Positions 9,374 through 18,583 of a stretch of 39,444 nucleotides of DNA are shown here, one piece after another (positions within the stretch are counted from its first letter, which is position 1; the number at the start of each line of letters is the position of its first letter). The DNA is taken from NCBI GenBank assembly GCA_964383905.1, contig CAYLJO010000033.1, forward strand, positions 1 to 39,444, given 5' to 3'. This stretch comes from CAYLJO01 sp964383905. Its GTDB lineage: Bacteria; Acidobacteriota; Blastocatellia; Pyrinomonadales; Pyrinomonadaceae. The position numbers and the translations under genes were made by a program. The notes beneath the pieces were generated by a model, which searched no databases, was not told the DNA's origin, and saw nothing but the letters and a program-made list of their open reading frames with translations.

Positions 9374-10423
9374 ATGAAAGCCTGTATTCTGGAAAAGCCG
9401 GCTCCCATTGACAGCCGGCCGCTCGCATTCACGGACGTACCCATGCCGTCCCCCAAAGGGGACGAAATTCTCGTGCGAGTCCATGCGTGTGGGATCTGCC
9501 GGACGGATCTGCACGTGGTAGAAGGGGAATTGCCCGTTCACCTCTCACCGGTGACTCCCGGCCACCAGGTCGTTGGTGTGGTGGCCGCTATCGGCGCGCA
9601 TGCCGGTGGATTCGAGGCCGGCCAGCGCGTCGGGATAGCATGGCTGCACCGGACCTGCGGAGAGTGCCGTTTCTGCCGCGCCGGTCGCGAGAATTTATGC
9701 GAATATCCTCAGTTCACAGGATGGACCGTCAACGGCGGTTTTGCTGAATACGCCGTCGCCCCCGCGGCCTTCGCATATCCGTTACCCGATGGCTTTGATG
9801 ATATGCAGGCCGCGCCGCTACTGTGCGCCGGCATCATCGGCTATCGCGCGCTGCGGCTGACCGGAATCGGGGAAGACCATAAGTCATGGGCCGGGGCACG
9901 GCTCGGCATCTACGGCTTCGGCGCGGCGGGGCATGTCTGTATCCAACTGGCGCGCGCGCGCGGCGCCGAGGTCTATGTTTGCACACGTGATCGCGAGCGG
10001 CATCAGTCTCTCGCGGCCGAATTAGGAGCCACCTGGACGGGTGGCGCCATGGAAGAGCCTCCGGTCAAGCTTGATGCTTCGATCATCTTTGCCCCGGCGG
10101 GAGAACTGGTGCCGGTGGCCCTCAAAGCACTCGACAAGGGCGGCACGCTCGTGCTCGGCGGAATCCATATGAGCGCGATCCCCTCATTCGACTACGCGTT
10201 GATTTATGGCGAGCGCGTGGTGCGCAGTGTCGCCAATAATACGCGCGAAGACGGGCGCGAGTTTCTCGCCGAAGCGTCACGCATCCCTGTCCGAACGCAC
10301 GTCGAGACATTTCCGCTCGCATCAGCTAACGTGGCGCTCATCGCCCTTAAGCACGATGCGATCCGCGGTGCGGGCGTCCTGACGGTAGGGGAAAGAGTTG
10401 AGGGACCGGCAGGGAAAGATTAA
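9374..10423 (+). CDS. Zinc-dependent alcohol dehydrogenase family protein
   Basis: This 349-residue medium-chain dehydrogenase/reductase has the catalytic zinc ligands Cys42 (GICRTDLH) and His64, and the structural zinc cysteines 95, 98, 101 and 109 (CGECRFCRAGRENLC). The Rossmann domain begins at ARLGIYGFGAAGH. The usual Glu after His64 (GHE) is Gln here (TPGHQ), a change I recall in the zinc-binding AdhA-like branch. It should oxidise or reduce alcohols and aldehydes with NAD(P); the substrate is unknown. It is divergent from cydA. An AGGGCG ribosome site precedes the ATG. Confidence 0.9.
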   Translation: MKACILEKPAPIDSRPLAFTDVPMPSPKGDEILVRVHACGICRTDLHVVEGELPVHLSPVTPGHQVVGVVAAIGAHAGGFEAGQRVGIAWLHRTCGECRFCRAGRENLCEYPQFTGWTVNGGFAEYAVAPAAFAYPLPDGFDDMQAAPLLCAGIIGYRALRLTGIGEDHKSWAGARLGIYGFGAAGHVCIQLARARGAEVYVCTRDRERHQSLAAELGATWTGGAMEEPPVKLDASIIFAPAGELVPVALKALDKGGTLVLGGIHMSAIPSFDYALIYGERVVRSVANNTREDGREFLAEASRIPVRTHVETFPLASANVALIALKHDAIRGAGVLTVGERVEGPAGKD

Positions 10424-10609
10424 TCGGCACAACCCAACACGCAAGCGTCATCTTCGGAGGGAATAATGGCTTGTCTGGTTCCGGTCACTTTGAGCGTGAC
10501 AACCCGCATCACCGGTGCTTGACACAAGTTACTGCGAAGTTGGGATCCGTACTTTGCTCTTCGGCCTGCGGGCGAGAGAAGAAGCAATTATAATCATGCG
10601 GACTCATAT

Positions 10610-11224
10610 ATGGACTTGCTACTTTTAGGAGCGGGAATGGGAATAGTAGGAGGGTTGCTGCCCAGCCCGCTTCACCTGATCGCCTTGTCGCAGGTTTCAC
10701 TCGATCGGTGGGCACGCGCGATCCTGGTTTTGGTCGGCGCCCCGCTACTCATTGATGGAGCGCTGCTTCTGGTCACTCTACTTTTCTATCAATACATCCC
10801 ACCGAACATCGCCGGCTATGTGGGTTACGTGGGCGGCGCGATCTTACTTGCTTTTGCTATTTTTTCACTGGCCGAGATGCGGCGCAAGACTCAGGAAGAG
10901 ATGGCCCGGTCTGCGACTCTCACCTACTCGAGTGTATCAGTCGCAGCACTGTCGGAGCTGACGGCGCCGGGGACGTGGGTCTACTGGCTCACTTTAGCCG
11001 GGCCGATCATCGCCGAAGGGCGGCAGAAAGGTTATTGGCATGCGGTGCCGTTCTTTATCGGCAGCCTGGTTGGGTACTATGGCGCCGCCATAGTATCGGT
11101 GTGGCTGATGGCTTGGGGCGCCGGCCTGCACGAGAAATTGAAACAGCATCTCTTCCTCTTCGCTAATTTGCTATTGATGATCATGGGACTATCCTATATT
11201 TTGCATGCTTATTTAGAGGGCTAA
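10610..11224 (+). CDS. LysE-type translocator, probable amino-acid or small-molecule exporter
   Basis: This is an integral membrane protein of 204 residues with about six hydrophobic segments. The N-terminal LLLGAGMGIVGGLLPSPLHLIALSQ resembles the LysE/RhtB N-terminus, where a Gly-Pro-rich loop follows the first helix. A mid-protein ALSELTAPGTWVYWLTLAGPII matches the LysE region in which NP or AP precedes an aromatic pair. Export of amino acids is the family role; the substrate is not predictable. The ATG has almost no Shine-Dalgarno sequence. A TATAAT hexamer lies at 10589-10594 but lacks a good -35 partner. Confidence 0.72.
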   Translation: MDLLLLGAGMGIVGGLLPSPLHLIALSQVSLDRWARAILVLVGAPLLIDGALLLVTLLFYQYIPPNIAGYVGYVGGAILLAFAIFSLAEMRRKTQEEMARSATLTYSSVSVAALSELTAPGTWVYWLTLAGPIIAEGRQKGYWHAVPFFIGSLVGYYGAAIVSVWLMAWGAGLHEKLKQHLFLFANLLLMIMGLSYILHAYLEG

Positions 11225-11351
11225 CCCGCTCAAAGGAGATGATCGGTATAGCCAGAAGTACCCTCTCCGTGCAGGCGCGGTGATGAATCAAAGCGCTAAA
11301 GACAATCCAGGAAGCCTGTGCGAGGCGATCCGGGAAAAGGTGAGATGAGCG

Positions 11352-13733
11352 ATGACCCCCGTCGAACTAAAAGAAACAACCCCGTTGACCGGGGAAGAAG
11401 TGCGGAAAATGAATGCCTACTGGCGAGCGGCGAACTACCTCTCAGTCGGGCAGATCTACCTCTACGATAATCCCCTGCTGCGCGAGCCGCTGAAGATCGA
11501 ACACATCAAGCCCAGGCTACTCGGGCACTGGGGGACGACACCGGGCCTCAACTTTATTTATGTGCATCTTAACCGGATGATCAAGCTGCATGATCTGAAC
11601 GTGATTTATGTCACCGGGCCCGGACACGGCGGCCCCGGTCTGGTCGCCAACACCTATCTCGAAGGAACCTACAGCGAGTTCTATCCCAACATCTCCCGGG
11701 ATGAGGAAGGCATGAAGAAACTGTTCACACAGTTTTCCTTCCCCGGCGGTATCCCCAGCCATGCCGCCCCGGAGACCCCCGGCTCGATCAACGAAGGCGG
11801 CGAGCTTGGCTACTCCCTGGTGCACGCCTACGGCGCAGTCTTCGATAATCCTGACCTGCTGGCCTGCTGTGTGATTGGCGACGGGGAGGCGGAGACCGGC
11901 CCTTTGGCCGCCAGTTGGCACTCCAACAAATTTCTGAACCCGGCGCGCGACGGCGCTGTCCTCCCCATCCTGCACCTGAACGGCTACAAGATTGCTAACC
12001 CGACAGTACTGGCGCGGGTGAGCAAAGAAGAGCTGACGAACCTGCTCGCCGGCTTCGGCCACCAGCCGTACTTTGTGGAGGGAGATGGTCCGGAAGCGAT
12101 GCACCAGCTCATGGCCGGGACCCTCGACACCGTGCTCGCAGAGATCCAAAGGATTCAGCGCGAGGCTCGCCAAAACGGGTTCTCGCAGCGCCCCGTATGG
12201 CCGGTGATCGTCCTGCGCACGCCGAAGGGGTGGACGGGGCCCAAAGTCGTGGACGGTTTACAGGTGGAGGGCACATTCCGCTCCCATCAGGTTCCACTGG
12301 CAGAGTTGGCCAGCAAGCCAGAGCATCTGAAGATGTTAGAAGAATGGATGCGGAGCTATCGGCCCGAAGAGTTATTCGACGAGAACGGGAGACTGCGGCC
12401 CGAGCTGGCCGAGTTGGCCCCCACGGGCGAGCGCCGGATGGGAGCTAATCCGCATGCCAACGGGGGACTGCTGCTCAAAGATCTGAAGATGCCAGAATTC
12501 CGCGATTACGCGGTGGATGTCTCCAAGCCCGGAACTGTCGAGGCGGAAGCGACGCGCGTGATGGGGTATTTCCTGCGGGATGTGATGAAGCTCAATGCCG
12601 ACAGCCGAAACTTCCGTGTGATGGGACCGGATGAGACAGCTTCGAACCGTCTCAATGCCCTCTTTGAGGTGACCGATCGAGTCTTCACCGCGACGATCCT
12701 ACCCACCGACGATCATCTCTCGACCGACGGCCGGGTGATGGAAGTCCTCAGTGAGCATATGTGCCAGGGTTGGCTGGAAGGCTACCTCCTGACTGGCCGT
12801 CACGGCTTCTTCTCCTGCTACGAGGCGTTTATCCATATTGTCGATTCAATGTTCAACCAGCACGCCAAGTGGCTGAAGACCACCCGCCACATCCCCTGGC
12901 GACGGCCCATCGCCTCGCTCAACTACCTGCTCTCCTCGCACGTCTGGAGACAGGACCATAACGGATTTAGTCATCAGGATCCCGGCTTCATCGATCATGT
13001 GGTCAACAAAAAGGCTGAGGTCGTGCGTGTGTATCTCCCGCCGGACGCCAACACCCTGCTATCGGTGACGGATCACTGCCTGCGGAGCCGCCACTACATC
13101 AACGTCATCGTGGCCGGCAAGCAGCCGGCGCTGCAATACCTCGACATGGATTCCGCCGTTAACCATTGTACGGTCGGGATTGGCATCTGGGGGTGGGCGA
13201 GCAACGACAAGGGCGTCGAGCCGGACGTGGTGATGGCTTGCGCGGGAGACGTTCCGACCTTAGAGACCCTCGCCGCCGTGGATATTCTGCGCCAGCACTT
13301 TCCGGAGTTGAGGGTCCGGGTGGTCAACGTGGTCGATCTGATGACGCTGCAGCCCGCGAGCGAGCACCCGCACGGGTTATCCGACAAGGAGTTTGACTTA
13401 CTCTTCACCACAGACAAGCCGGTCATCTTCGCCTTTCATGGATACCCGTGGCTGATTCACCGGCTGACTTACCGGCGGACAAATCATCAGAATCTACATG
13501 TCCGAGGGTACAAGGAGGAGGGGACGACCACCACGCCCTTTGACATGGTCGTCCGTAACGACTTAGACCGGTATCATCTGGTGATCGATGTCATCGAGCG
13601 CGTGCCGAAGCTTGAGCGGATCGGCGCTCACCTCCAGCAGGCCCTGCGCGACAAGCTGATCGAACACAAACACTACATCGCCAGGCACGGAGACGACATG
13701 CCCGAGGTCCGTGACTGGAAGTGGCCGTATTAG
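11352..13733 (+). CDS. xfp: Xylulose-5-phosphate/fructose-6-phosphate phosphoketolase
   Basis: This thiamine-diphosphate enzyme cleaves xylulose 5-phosphate (or fructose 6-phosphate) with phosphate to give acetyl phosphate and glyceraldehyde 3-phosphate (or erythrose 4-phosphate). The 793-residue length is normal. Visible signatures are GHWGTTPGLNFIYVHLNR, EGGELGYSLVHAYGAVFDNP, and the ThDP/Mg motif GDGEAETGPLAASWHSN followed by HLNGYKIANPT. AAAAGGTGAG lies about 10 bases before the ATG. No acetate kinase or phosphotransacetylase lies nearby, so the fate of the acetyl phosphate is not visible here. A 127-base leader separates it from the exporter gene and contains only peptide-sized reading frames. 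Confidence 0.97.
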   Translation: MTPVELKETTPLTGEEVRKMNAYWRAANYLSVGQIYLYDNPLLREPLKIEHIKPRLLGHWGTTPGLNFIYVHLNRMIKLHDLNVIYVTGPGHGGPGLVANTYLEGTYSEFYPNISRDEEGMKKLFTQFSFPGGIPSHAAPETPGSINEGGELGYSLVHAYGAVFDNPDLLACCVIGDGEAETGPLAASWHSNKFLNPARDGAVLPILHLNGYKIANPTVLARVSKEELTNLLAGFGHQPYFVEGDGPEAMHQLMAGTLDTVLAEIQRIQREARQNGFSQRPVWPVIVLRTPKGWTGPKVVDGLQVEGTFRSHQVPLAELASKPEHLKMLEEWMRSYRPEELFDENGRLRPELAELAPTGERRMGANPHANGGLLLKDLKMPEFRDYAVDVSKPGTVEAEATRVMGYFLRDVMKLNADSRNFRVMGPDETASNRLNALFEVTDRVFTATILPTDDHLSTDGRVMEVLSEHMCQGWLEGYLLTGRHGFFSCYEAFIHIVDSMFNQHAKWLKTTRHIPWRRPIASLNYLLSSHVWRQDHNGFSHQDPGFIDHVVNKKAEVVRVYLPPDANTLLSVTDHCLRSRHYINVIVAGKQPALQYLDMDSAVNHCTVGIGIWGWASNDKGVEPDVVMACAGDVPTLETLAAVDILRQHFPELRVRVVNVVDLMTLQPASEHPHGLSDKEFDLLFTTDKPVIFAFHGYPWLIHRLTYRRTNHQNLHVRGYKEEGTTTTPFDMVVRNDLDRYHLVIDVIERVPKLERIGAHLQQALRDKLIEHKHYIARHGDDMPEVRDWKWPY

Positions 13734-13853
13734 CGGCGAACATATAGCTATTTGCATTTGGCCGCAACCTTTGCGCCTTGGCGTGAGATCTCTGACTTAC
13801 AAAGCTGCCAGGCAGCGATTAAAAGTCACATCCGGTAGTAAACCGCGTCTAAC

Positions 13854-13890
13854 TTTTTCCTCTGTGTCCCTCTGCGTTCCTCTATGATTC
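13854..13890 (-). repeat. 3'-end purine-rich repeat, copy 3
   Basis: Read on the minus strand this is ATAGAGGA, ACGCAGAGGG and ACACAGAGGAAAAA, 73 bases after the stop codon of the gap-spanning minus-strand gene. It lies between two convergent genes. Confidence 0.7.
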
Positions 13891-13963
13891 AAATCGCCTT
13901 TGTTTCACGGCGACTGTTTACGTCGCGGGTGGGAAATTCCCGCTTCGATTTGATCCCACGCCT

Positions 13964-14718
13964 TCACCTACTCACCGTCAGACGGGTCACAGGGTGGATT
14001 TCCCAGGCGGTCGCGCGCCAGTTGCGCGCCCCTCCGGGCGCCGTGTTCTCCGAGTCCTTCGCGTGATGGCTGTCGAAGAACAGCCATCCTTCAGTATGAC
14101 ACCAGCGGCCCACCAGCTCGCGCCCGAGCGCGGCTGTCGACCAATCCCACCCCTGACCTTGAGCCCACTCCCTCATCTGTGGCGTGACCTCCACCACCAG
14201 GCGCTCCCGCGGGGGAGCGTCCGGGCGAAGCGCCACCTCGACGTGCGTGTCGCGCCGAAGGAGCGAATAGCAGTTAGCCGACTCGATGCCGCCATCTTTG
14301 ANNNNNNNNNNNNNNNNNNNNNNNNNNNNNNNNNNNNNNNNNNNNNNNNNNNNNNNNNNNNNNNNNNNNNNNNNNNNNNNNNNNNNNNNNNNNNNNNNNN
14401 NGTGTCGCGCCGAAGGAGCGAATAGCAGTTAGCCGACTCGATGCCGCCATCTTTGACCGCGACCACGTAGCCCTCAACGGCGGCTGCTTGCGAAGCCGAC
14501 CAGCGCTCACGATCCTCACCAGGTTGTAAAATGGCGGCGAGCGTCACCCGGCTATCAAAGTTCGCCTCCTGCGGCAGCGCGGTGCGATTCTTGAGCCGGT
14601 TGAGTGTCCACTCATCCGTGTAGGGCGTGCAGCCCGGCGGCGGGGAGCAGAATTGGGTGGAAACGAGTGCCGCAGCCAGCAGGAGAAACAGACCAATGAT
14701 CCACCAACGTCTCATCAA
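13964..14718 (-). CDS. Small membrane-anchored or secreted protein, interrupted by the first assembly gap
   Basis: The gene reads from ATG 14718 to 14402, is interrupted by the N run and the duplicated 55 bases, and resumes at 14246 to a stop at 13964. Removing 14247-14401 restores one frame of 199 residues; the junction reads SLLRRD-THVEVALRP. The N-terminus is a hydrophobic signal or anchor (MMRRWWIIGLFLLLAAALVS) followed by a Cys/Pro-rich turn. The middle (RVTLAAILQPGEDRERW...GYVVAVKDGGIESANC) resembles an OB-like fold, and the C-terminus ends in GWLFFDSHH and ATAWEIHPVTRL. I recall the EIHPV ending from conserved proteins of unknown function; no activity can be assigned. Confidence 0.75.
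14247..14456. other. Assembly gap 1 with duplicated 55-base flanks
   Basis: Positions 14302-14401 are exactly 100 N. The 55 bases before the gap (14247-14301) are identical to the 55 bases after it (14402-14456). This is what an assembler leaves when two contigs that share a terminal overlap are scaffolded without merging. The true sequence is probably continuous, with one copy of the 55 bases and no missing DNA. Confidence 0.92.
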
Positions 14719-15242
14719 AGTTGTTCGCCGTTGCGCAAAAGTCAGTCCGCGATCACACAGCGCAGGGCTATCACCTACGCCACAGCTAATCTAGCAGATC
14801 CGCAAGGTCTATTCACTCACGAGAGATAATTTGCCAGTAAGCCCCAGAGGGCGAAAGAATTTAGCCCTCGGCTGTGCCGTGGGTCATCTCGAACAATACC
14901 CCTCACGAAGCCTACAAAATAACCGATGTTGCAGCCATCACAAGGGGAAAAAGAGGCGTCCGCCTTGCGACAAGTAGGTCTTGGGAGAGCATTGGTCGCT
15001 CAAACCATAAAGAGGGGTGCTAAATCAGCTTTGCACTCAGGATCGCACCAGAATCATTTCGGGCAAGAAGGCCGGATCGGTAATGAATCTTCAGTCCTGC
15101 CTAACGTTCGACTGCCGTAGGCTGGGCAATCACCCGCCGGCAATCAATAGCAAAGGCCATCTGAGGCATCACAAAGCCCAGGTGGCCTTCATTTAGATAG
15201 ATACTCTGCCTGTCTATCGCACCTCAATAGAGCTACCGGTAT
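14719..15242. other. Intergenic region without a recognised gene
   Basis: I find no convincing gene in these 524 bases. There is a 6-bp hairpin (GAGGGC 14847-14852 with GCCCTC 14864-14869) and a 7-bp stem (AAGGCCA 15153-15159 with TGGCCTT 15183-15189) just after the permease stop codon. The second could weakly terminate the minus-strand permease transcript, but no T run follows it. Confidence 0.5.
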
Positions 15243-18026
15243 TCACTCGTAACGAAGCGCGATCACCGGATTCACTTTCGTTGCCCGGCGCGCCGGGACA
15301 TAGATGGCCACCATCGCGACGGCGGCGAGCGCCAGCGACACACACGAATATGCGATGGGATCGAGCGGGCTCACGTCGATCAGCACGCTCTTAAGCACAC
15401 GCGAGGCGACGGCGGAGCCTGCCAGCCCAAAGATCATTCCTGCCACTACTACCCGCATTCCTTCTCTGAATACCAGTTTGAGCACGTCCCGGCTTCCCGC
15501 GCCGAGTGCCATCCGGATGCCGATCTCGTGCGTCCGCCTACTCACCGCGTAAGCCATCACACCGTAGAGCCCCACCGATGCGAGCAACAACGCCATCAAC
15601 CCCAGCCCGGTGGCAAACAACGCGCAAGCACGGAAGGGTGCCATCTGGTAATCCAGCGAGTCGTTGATTCTCCTGACGGAGACTCGCAGGTCTTGATCCA
15701 GGTCTTCAGCTTCCCGGCGAACAGCCGCCGTCAGGTCACCGGCCCTGAGATCCCCGTCGCCTGCTATTTTCGCCACGACGTACATGTCACTCTGATTGTC
15801 GAGATTCGCAGGGAGGTAGAGATAGGTCTCATCCGGCTTCCAGATCCACCCGCTCCGCGTATCGGCCGTGACGCCGATCACCTCGGCCGACCGCAGGTAA
15901 AGTTCGGAGGCGTGGCCTCCCGCGCCTGTTGGTGTGCCGACCGTCAGACGCTTCCCCAGCGGATCCTCGCCCGGCCAGAATTTGCGGGCCGTCGACGCGC
16001 TGACCAATAGAAGCGGCGCACCCGATTTAACTTCCTGCTCGGTGAAGCCACGCCCTTTCAACACGCGGAGGCCGAGCGTCTCAAAGTAGCCGGGTGAGAT
16101 CTCGTTATAATAGGCTGTGAGCGCGTGGCCATTGGAATCTAACGAGTGTTCCGGCGCCTCCCCTTCGATCATGACCTCAGTCCTTGGCGGGAAGCCGGTT
16201 AAGGGCTGTTTCAGAGCCAGGCTCACGGACTGGATGCCGGGCATCGCCGTCAGGCGCTCAACAAACTCACGGCGAAGCTCAACCTCCCTCCGGTGATCCT
16301 TCACCTGCGAACCCGAACCGACCGCCAACGAGACTACACGATCTGTTTGGAGGCCGGTGTCAATCGTCTGCAGTTTTTGTATGCTCCGGATGAGCAGGCC
16401 CGCAGAGGTGAGCAGGACCAGGCTGACGGCGACTTGTATCACAACCAGAGAATCTCTCAGCCTCGAGCGTCCCCTTCGTCGTCCGAAGACCGTGCCCTCA
16501 TCCTTCAGTGCCGTGGCCAGATCAGGCCGGGAGGATTGGAGCGCCGGCGCCAGGCCGAAGAACACCCCCGTGAGCAGCGAGAGAAGAAAGGTATAGCCAA
16601 AGACCCGTAAGTCTGGGTTCAGGTCAAACGCGAACGCCTCGGTAAACCCTGAGGGTAGCGGGAGCGAAGATACTACGACCGGGTACAGCAGCTCGATGGT
16701 CCACAGGCTGAGCAGCAGCCCGGTCGCCCCGCCCAGGACGGAGATCAGCACGCTTTCGGTCAGCAGTTGCCGGACGAGGCGGCCACGGCTTGCTCCGAGC
16801 GCAAGGCGTACCGCGATCTCCCGTCTCCGCGCTGTGGATCTGGCGAGCAGCAGGTTGGCGACGTTGGCGCACGCGATCAGTAGAACCAGGGCAACGGCGA
16901 GCATGGTAGGGACTATCAATTGCAGGAAGTCGTCGAGGGCGAAGAAAGAGGCGCCCGGCTTCACTAAGACGCCGGACTTACTGTTCTCCGCCGGGTAGTC
17001 TGCGGCAAGTTGGCGTGCGATCGCCGTCATCTCAGCCTGGGCTTGTTCGAGTGAAACACCCGGCCTGAGACGCCCCAGTAGCGACAGCGAGTTCGCGTTA
17101 CGGTCCCTGAGCCAGCTTTCACGAAGCCAACTGCGGACGACCAGATCACGCATCATCAGGGGGGTCCAGAAATCGGGCACCCGGGGGTCTGTGCCGACGA
17201 ACTCCGGGGCGGTGATCCCGACGACGGTGAATTGGTGCCCTTGCAGCTTGATCGATTTGCCGACGAGACCGGGGTCCGAGTTGAAGTGCCTGTGCCAGAA
17301 ACGGTGGCTCAGGACGACCACGGGGTATGCTCCCGGCGTGCGGTCTTCTTCCGGCAGGAAAGCGCGCCCTAACACTATCCGGGCCCCTAAAACCGAGAAG
17401 TAGTTTTCGGAAACGATGAGGCCGAAGGCATACTCGTAGCCTGCGGCCAACATCGAGTCATCATTGGCGGCCGGCCCCGGGGGTACATCGCCCAGAGTAA
17501 CGGCGCATTTGTTCCAGGCAACCAAGCCGGAGAAGACGTCGTTGCGATCTCTGTAATCGAGGTAGTCGGCGTAGGAGAACAGGTTTTGCCGGGACCCGTC
17601 ACGCGCGGCGCCATATATGTTGATGATGCTCGCGGGGTCGGCGACGGGTATGGGCCGGAAAACAAATGCGTTCAGGAAGGTGAAGGTCGAGGTGTTGGCC
17701 CCGATTCCGAGCGCCAGCGTGAGCACGGCGGCCGTCGTAAAGCCGGGGTTCTTGCACAGCACACGCAATCCATAGCGCAGATCCTGGAGCAGCATCTCTA
17801 GTGATTTGAATCCCCACATCGCGCGACTGCCTTCTTTGGCCAGAGCGACACTGCCGAACGCTCGCAACGCTGCATACCGCGCCTCTTCCGGCGCCATTCC
17901 AGCCTCGATGTTCTCCTTTATCTCCAGCTCTAAATGGGTCTGAATCTCTTCCTCCAACTCCTGCTCGGTGCGCCGCCTGCGCAGCCGCCTGAGGACATAG
18001 ATAAGTTCCTGCCGCCAACTCATCAT
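15243..18026 (-). CDS. ADOP-type ABC transporter permease (MacB/FtsX repeat, orphan)
   Basis: This 927-residue permease has the layout of Acidobacterial duplicated orphan permeases. An N-terminal cytoplasmic prefix of about 80 residues (RRTEQELEEEIQTHLELE) is followed by LRYGLRVLCKNPGFTTAAVLTLALGIGANT with the first membrane helix. A periplasmic MacB-like domain and an FtsX core follow (about 365-490, LLIACANVANLLLARSTARR), and the whole unit is then repeated, ending with the second FtsX core (MAYAVSRRTHEIGIRMALGA). No ATPase gene is adjacent, as is usual for this group. The substrate is unknown; relatives act in efflux or envelope functions. GGAGAGGAG lies before the start (ATG 18026 or 18023). 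See the promoter and operator entries for probable control. Confidence 0.93.
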   Translation of the reverse strand: MMSWRQELIYVLRRLRRRRTEQELEEEIQTHLELEIKENIEAGMAPEEARYAALRAFGSVALAKEGSRAMWGFKSLEMLLQDLRYGLRVLCKNPGFTTAAVLTLALGIGANTSTFTFLNAFVFRPIPVADPASIINIYGAARDGSRQNLFSYADYLDYRDRNDVFSGLVAWNKCAVTLGDVPPGPAANDDSMLAAGYEYAFGLIVSENYFSVLGARIVLGRAFLPEEDRTPGAYPVVVLSHRFWHRHFNSDPGLVGKSIKLQGHQFTVVGITAPEFVGTDPRVPDFWTPLMMRDLVVRSWLRESWLRDRNANSLSLLGRLRPGVSLEQAQAEMTAIARQLAADYPAENSKSGVLVKPGASFFALDDFLQLIVPTMLAVALVLLIACANVANLLLARSTARRREIAVRLALGASRGRLVRQLLTESVLISVLGGATGLLLSLWTIELLYPVVVSSLPLPSGFTEAFAFDLNPDLRVFGYTFLLSLLTGVFFGLAPALQSSRPDLATALKDEGTVFGRRRGRSRLRDSLVVIQVAVSLVLLTSAGLLIRSIQKLQTIDTGLQTDRVVSLAVGSGSQVKDHRREVELRREFVERLTAMPGIQSVSLALKQPLTGFPPRTEVMIEGEAPEHSLDSNGHALTAYYNEISPGYFETLGLRVLKGRGFTEQEVKSGAPLLLVSASTARKFWPGEDPLGKRLTVGTPTGAGGHASELYLRSAEVIGVTADTRSGWIWKPDETYLYLPANLDNQSDMYVVAKIAGDGDLRAGDLTAAVRREAEDLDQDLRVSVRRINDSLDYQMAPFRACALFATGLGLMALLLASVGLYGVMAYAVSRRTHEIGIRMALGAGSRDVLKLVFREGMRVVVAGMIFGLAGSAVASRVLKSVLIDVSPLDPIAYSCVSLALAAVAMVAIYVPARRATKVNPVIALRYE

Positions 18027-18073
18027 TAACTCTCCTCTCCGGCCGGTTCTCCCTTTGTGGCCGTGTCGGCTCC

Positions 18074-18088
18074 GGTAGACTATCTACC
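18074..18088. promoter_or_regulatory. 15-base palindrome, candidate repressor site for the ADOP gene
   Basis: GGTAGA-CTA-TCTACC is a perfect 6+6 inverted repeat located at the predicted transcription start of the permease. A further half-site, TCTACCC on the minus strand (18106-18112), lies in the promoter spacer. ADOP genes in Acidobacteriota are often paired with PadR-type repressors. None is encoded nearby, so assigning the site to PadR is only a guess. Confidence 0.5.
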
Positions 18089-18090
18089 AA

Positions 18091-18119
18091 AGTATCCGTT
18101 CGCTCGGGTAGATTGTCAA
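18091..18119 (-). promoter_or_regulatory. Promoter of the ADOP permease gene
   Basis: On the minus strand, TTGACA (18119-18114) is separated by 17 bases from GATACT (18096-18091). The predicted start of transcription falls inside the GGTAGA/TCTACC palindrome. That gives an untranslated leader of about 60 bases before the ATG at 18026. Confidence 0.5.
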
Positions 18120-18295
18120 GGGGAGGAGGGAAGGCTCCAATGAAGACGGACTGCGCGTTGCAACGCGTGCCGTTCATACCAGAATCTTTACAGAATGGAT
18201 CAGTCAGGTGGAGGTTGGGAACTCTTTTATTTAACGGACTTATACCGGCTGCAAGAGGCAAGGGCTAACAAATTCTGGGTAACTGCCGGCTACCC

Positions 18296-18550
18296 ATGAG
18301 AGGACACGTAGCACCCGGCAGAAATCTACAAATCAGGGCGATGAAGGACCCACAACTCGGCCAAGCGATCCAGTCCAACCCGGCGATCCTGGCCAGGCCC
18401 AAGGCCCCAAGAGCCTGCCAGACAGAAGCGACCCATGCGCTTTCGGATAAGGGACTCGGGGCGCTGCTTGAGGTGGCCGGATCGAAGGCCGCCTCGGGTG
18501 ACGTGGCCGGCAAGCGCGACTACGCCCTACTGCTCTTCTATGTGATGACG
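18296..18550 (+). pseudogene. Tyrosine recombinase (XerC/D-like integrase) fragment
   Basis: The 84 residues here match only the start of the catalytic domain of tyrosine recombinases: SNPAILARPKAP is the usual linker after the core-binding domain, and ALSDKGLGALLEVA...GKRDYALLLFYVMT is the first catalytic helix pair. In intact enzymes YVMT is followed by GMRR with the first catalytic Arg. Here homology stops at YVMT and the next bases form an inverted repeat. The N-terminal DNA-binding domain and all catalytic residues are missing, so it is a remnant of a mobile element. Confidence 0.6.
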
Positions 18551-18551
18551 T

Positions 18552-18583
18552 GTAGTGGACCCAAGAATTTAGGGGTCCACCAC
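18552..18583. repeat. Inverted repeat at the integrase break point
   Basis: GTAGTGGACCC (18552-18562) pairs with GGGTCCACCAC (18573-18583) with one mismatch and a 10-base loop. It begins where integrase homology ends and contains the stop codon of the metalloprotease gene on the other strand. It could be a hairpin at the 3' end of that gene or the leftover end of an insertion element. No T run follows on either strand. Confidence 0.5.

Noticed and set aside
11237..11346. Short leader peptide frames before the phosphoketolase gene
   Set aside because: They are only 14 and 22 codons long, with no attenuator-like hairpins or codon runs to support a regulatory leader.
11517..12173. A 218-residue minus-strand frame
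   Set aside because: It is antisense to the phosphoketolase gene, with no recognisable motif or ribosome site.
14247..14456. A 55-base direct repeat as a biological repeat or attachment site
   Set aside because: The copies abut an exactly 100-base N run and removing one copy restores a reading frame, so this is an assembly artefact.
14926..15120. A 64-residue plus-strand frame in the intergenic region
   Set aside because: It has no ribosome site and no coding-like character; flanking sequence is typical non-coding DNA.
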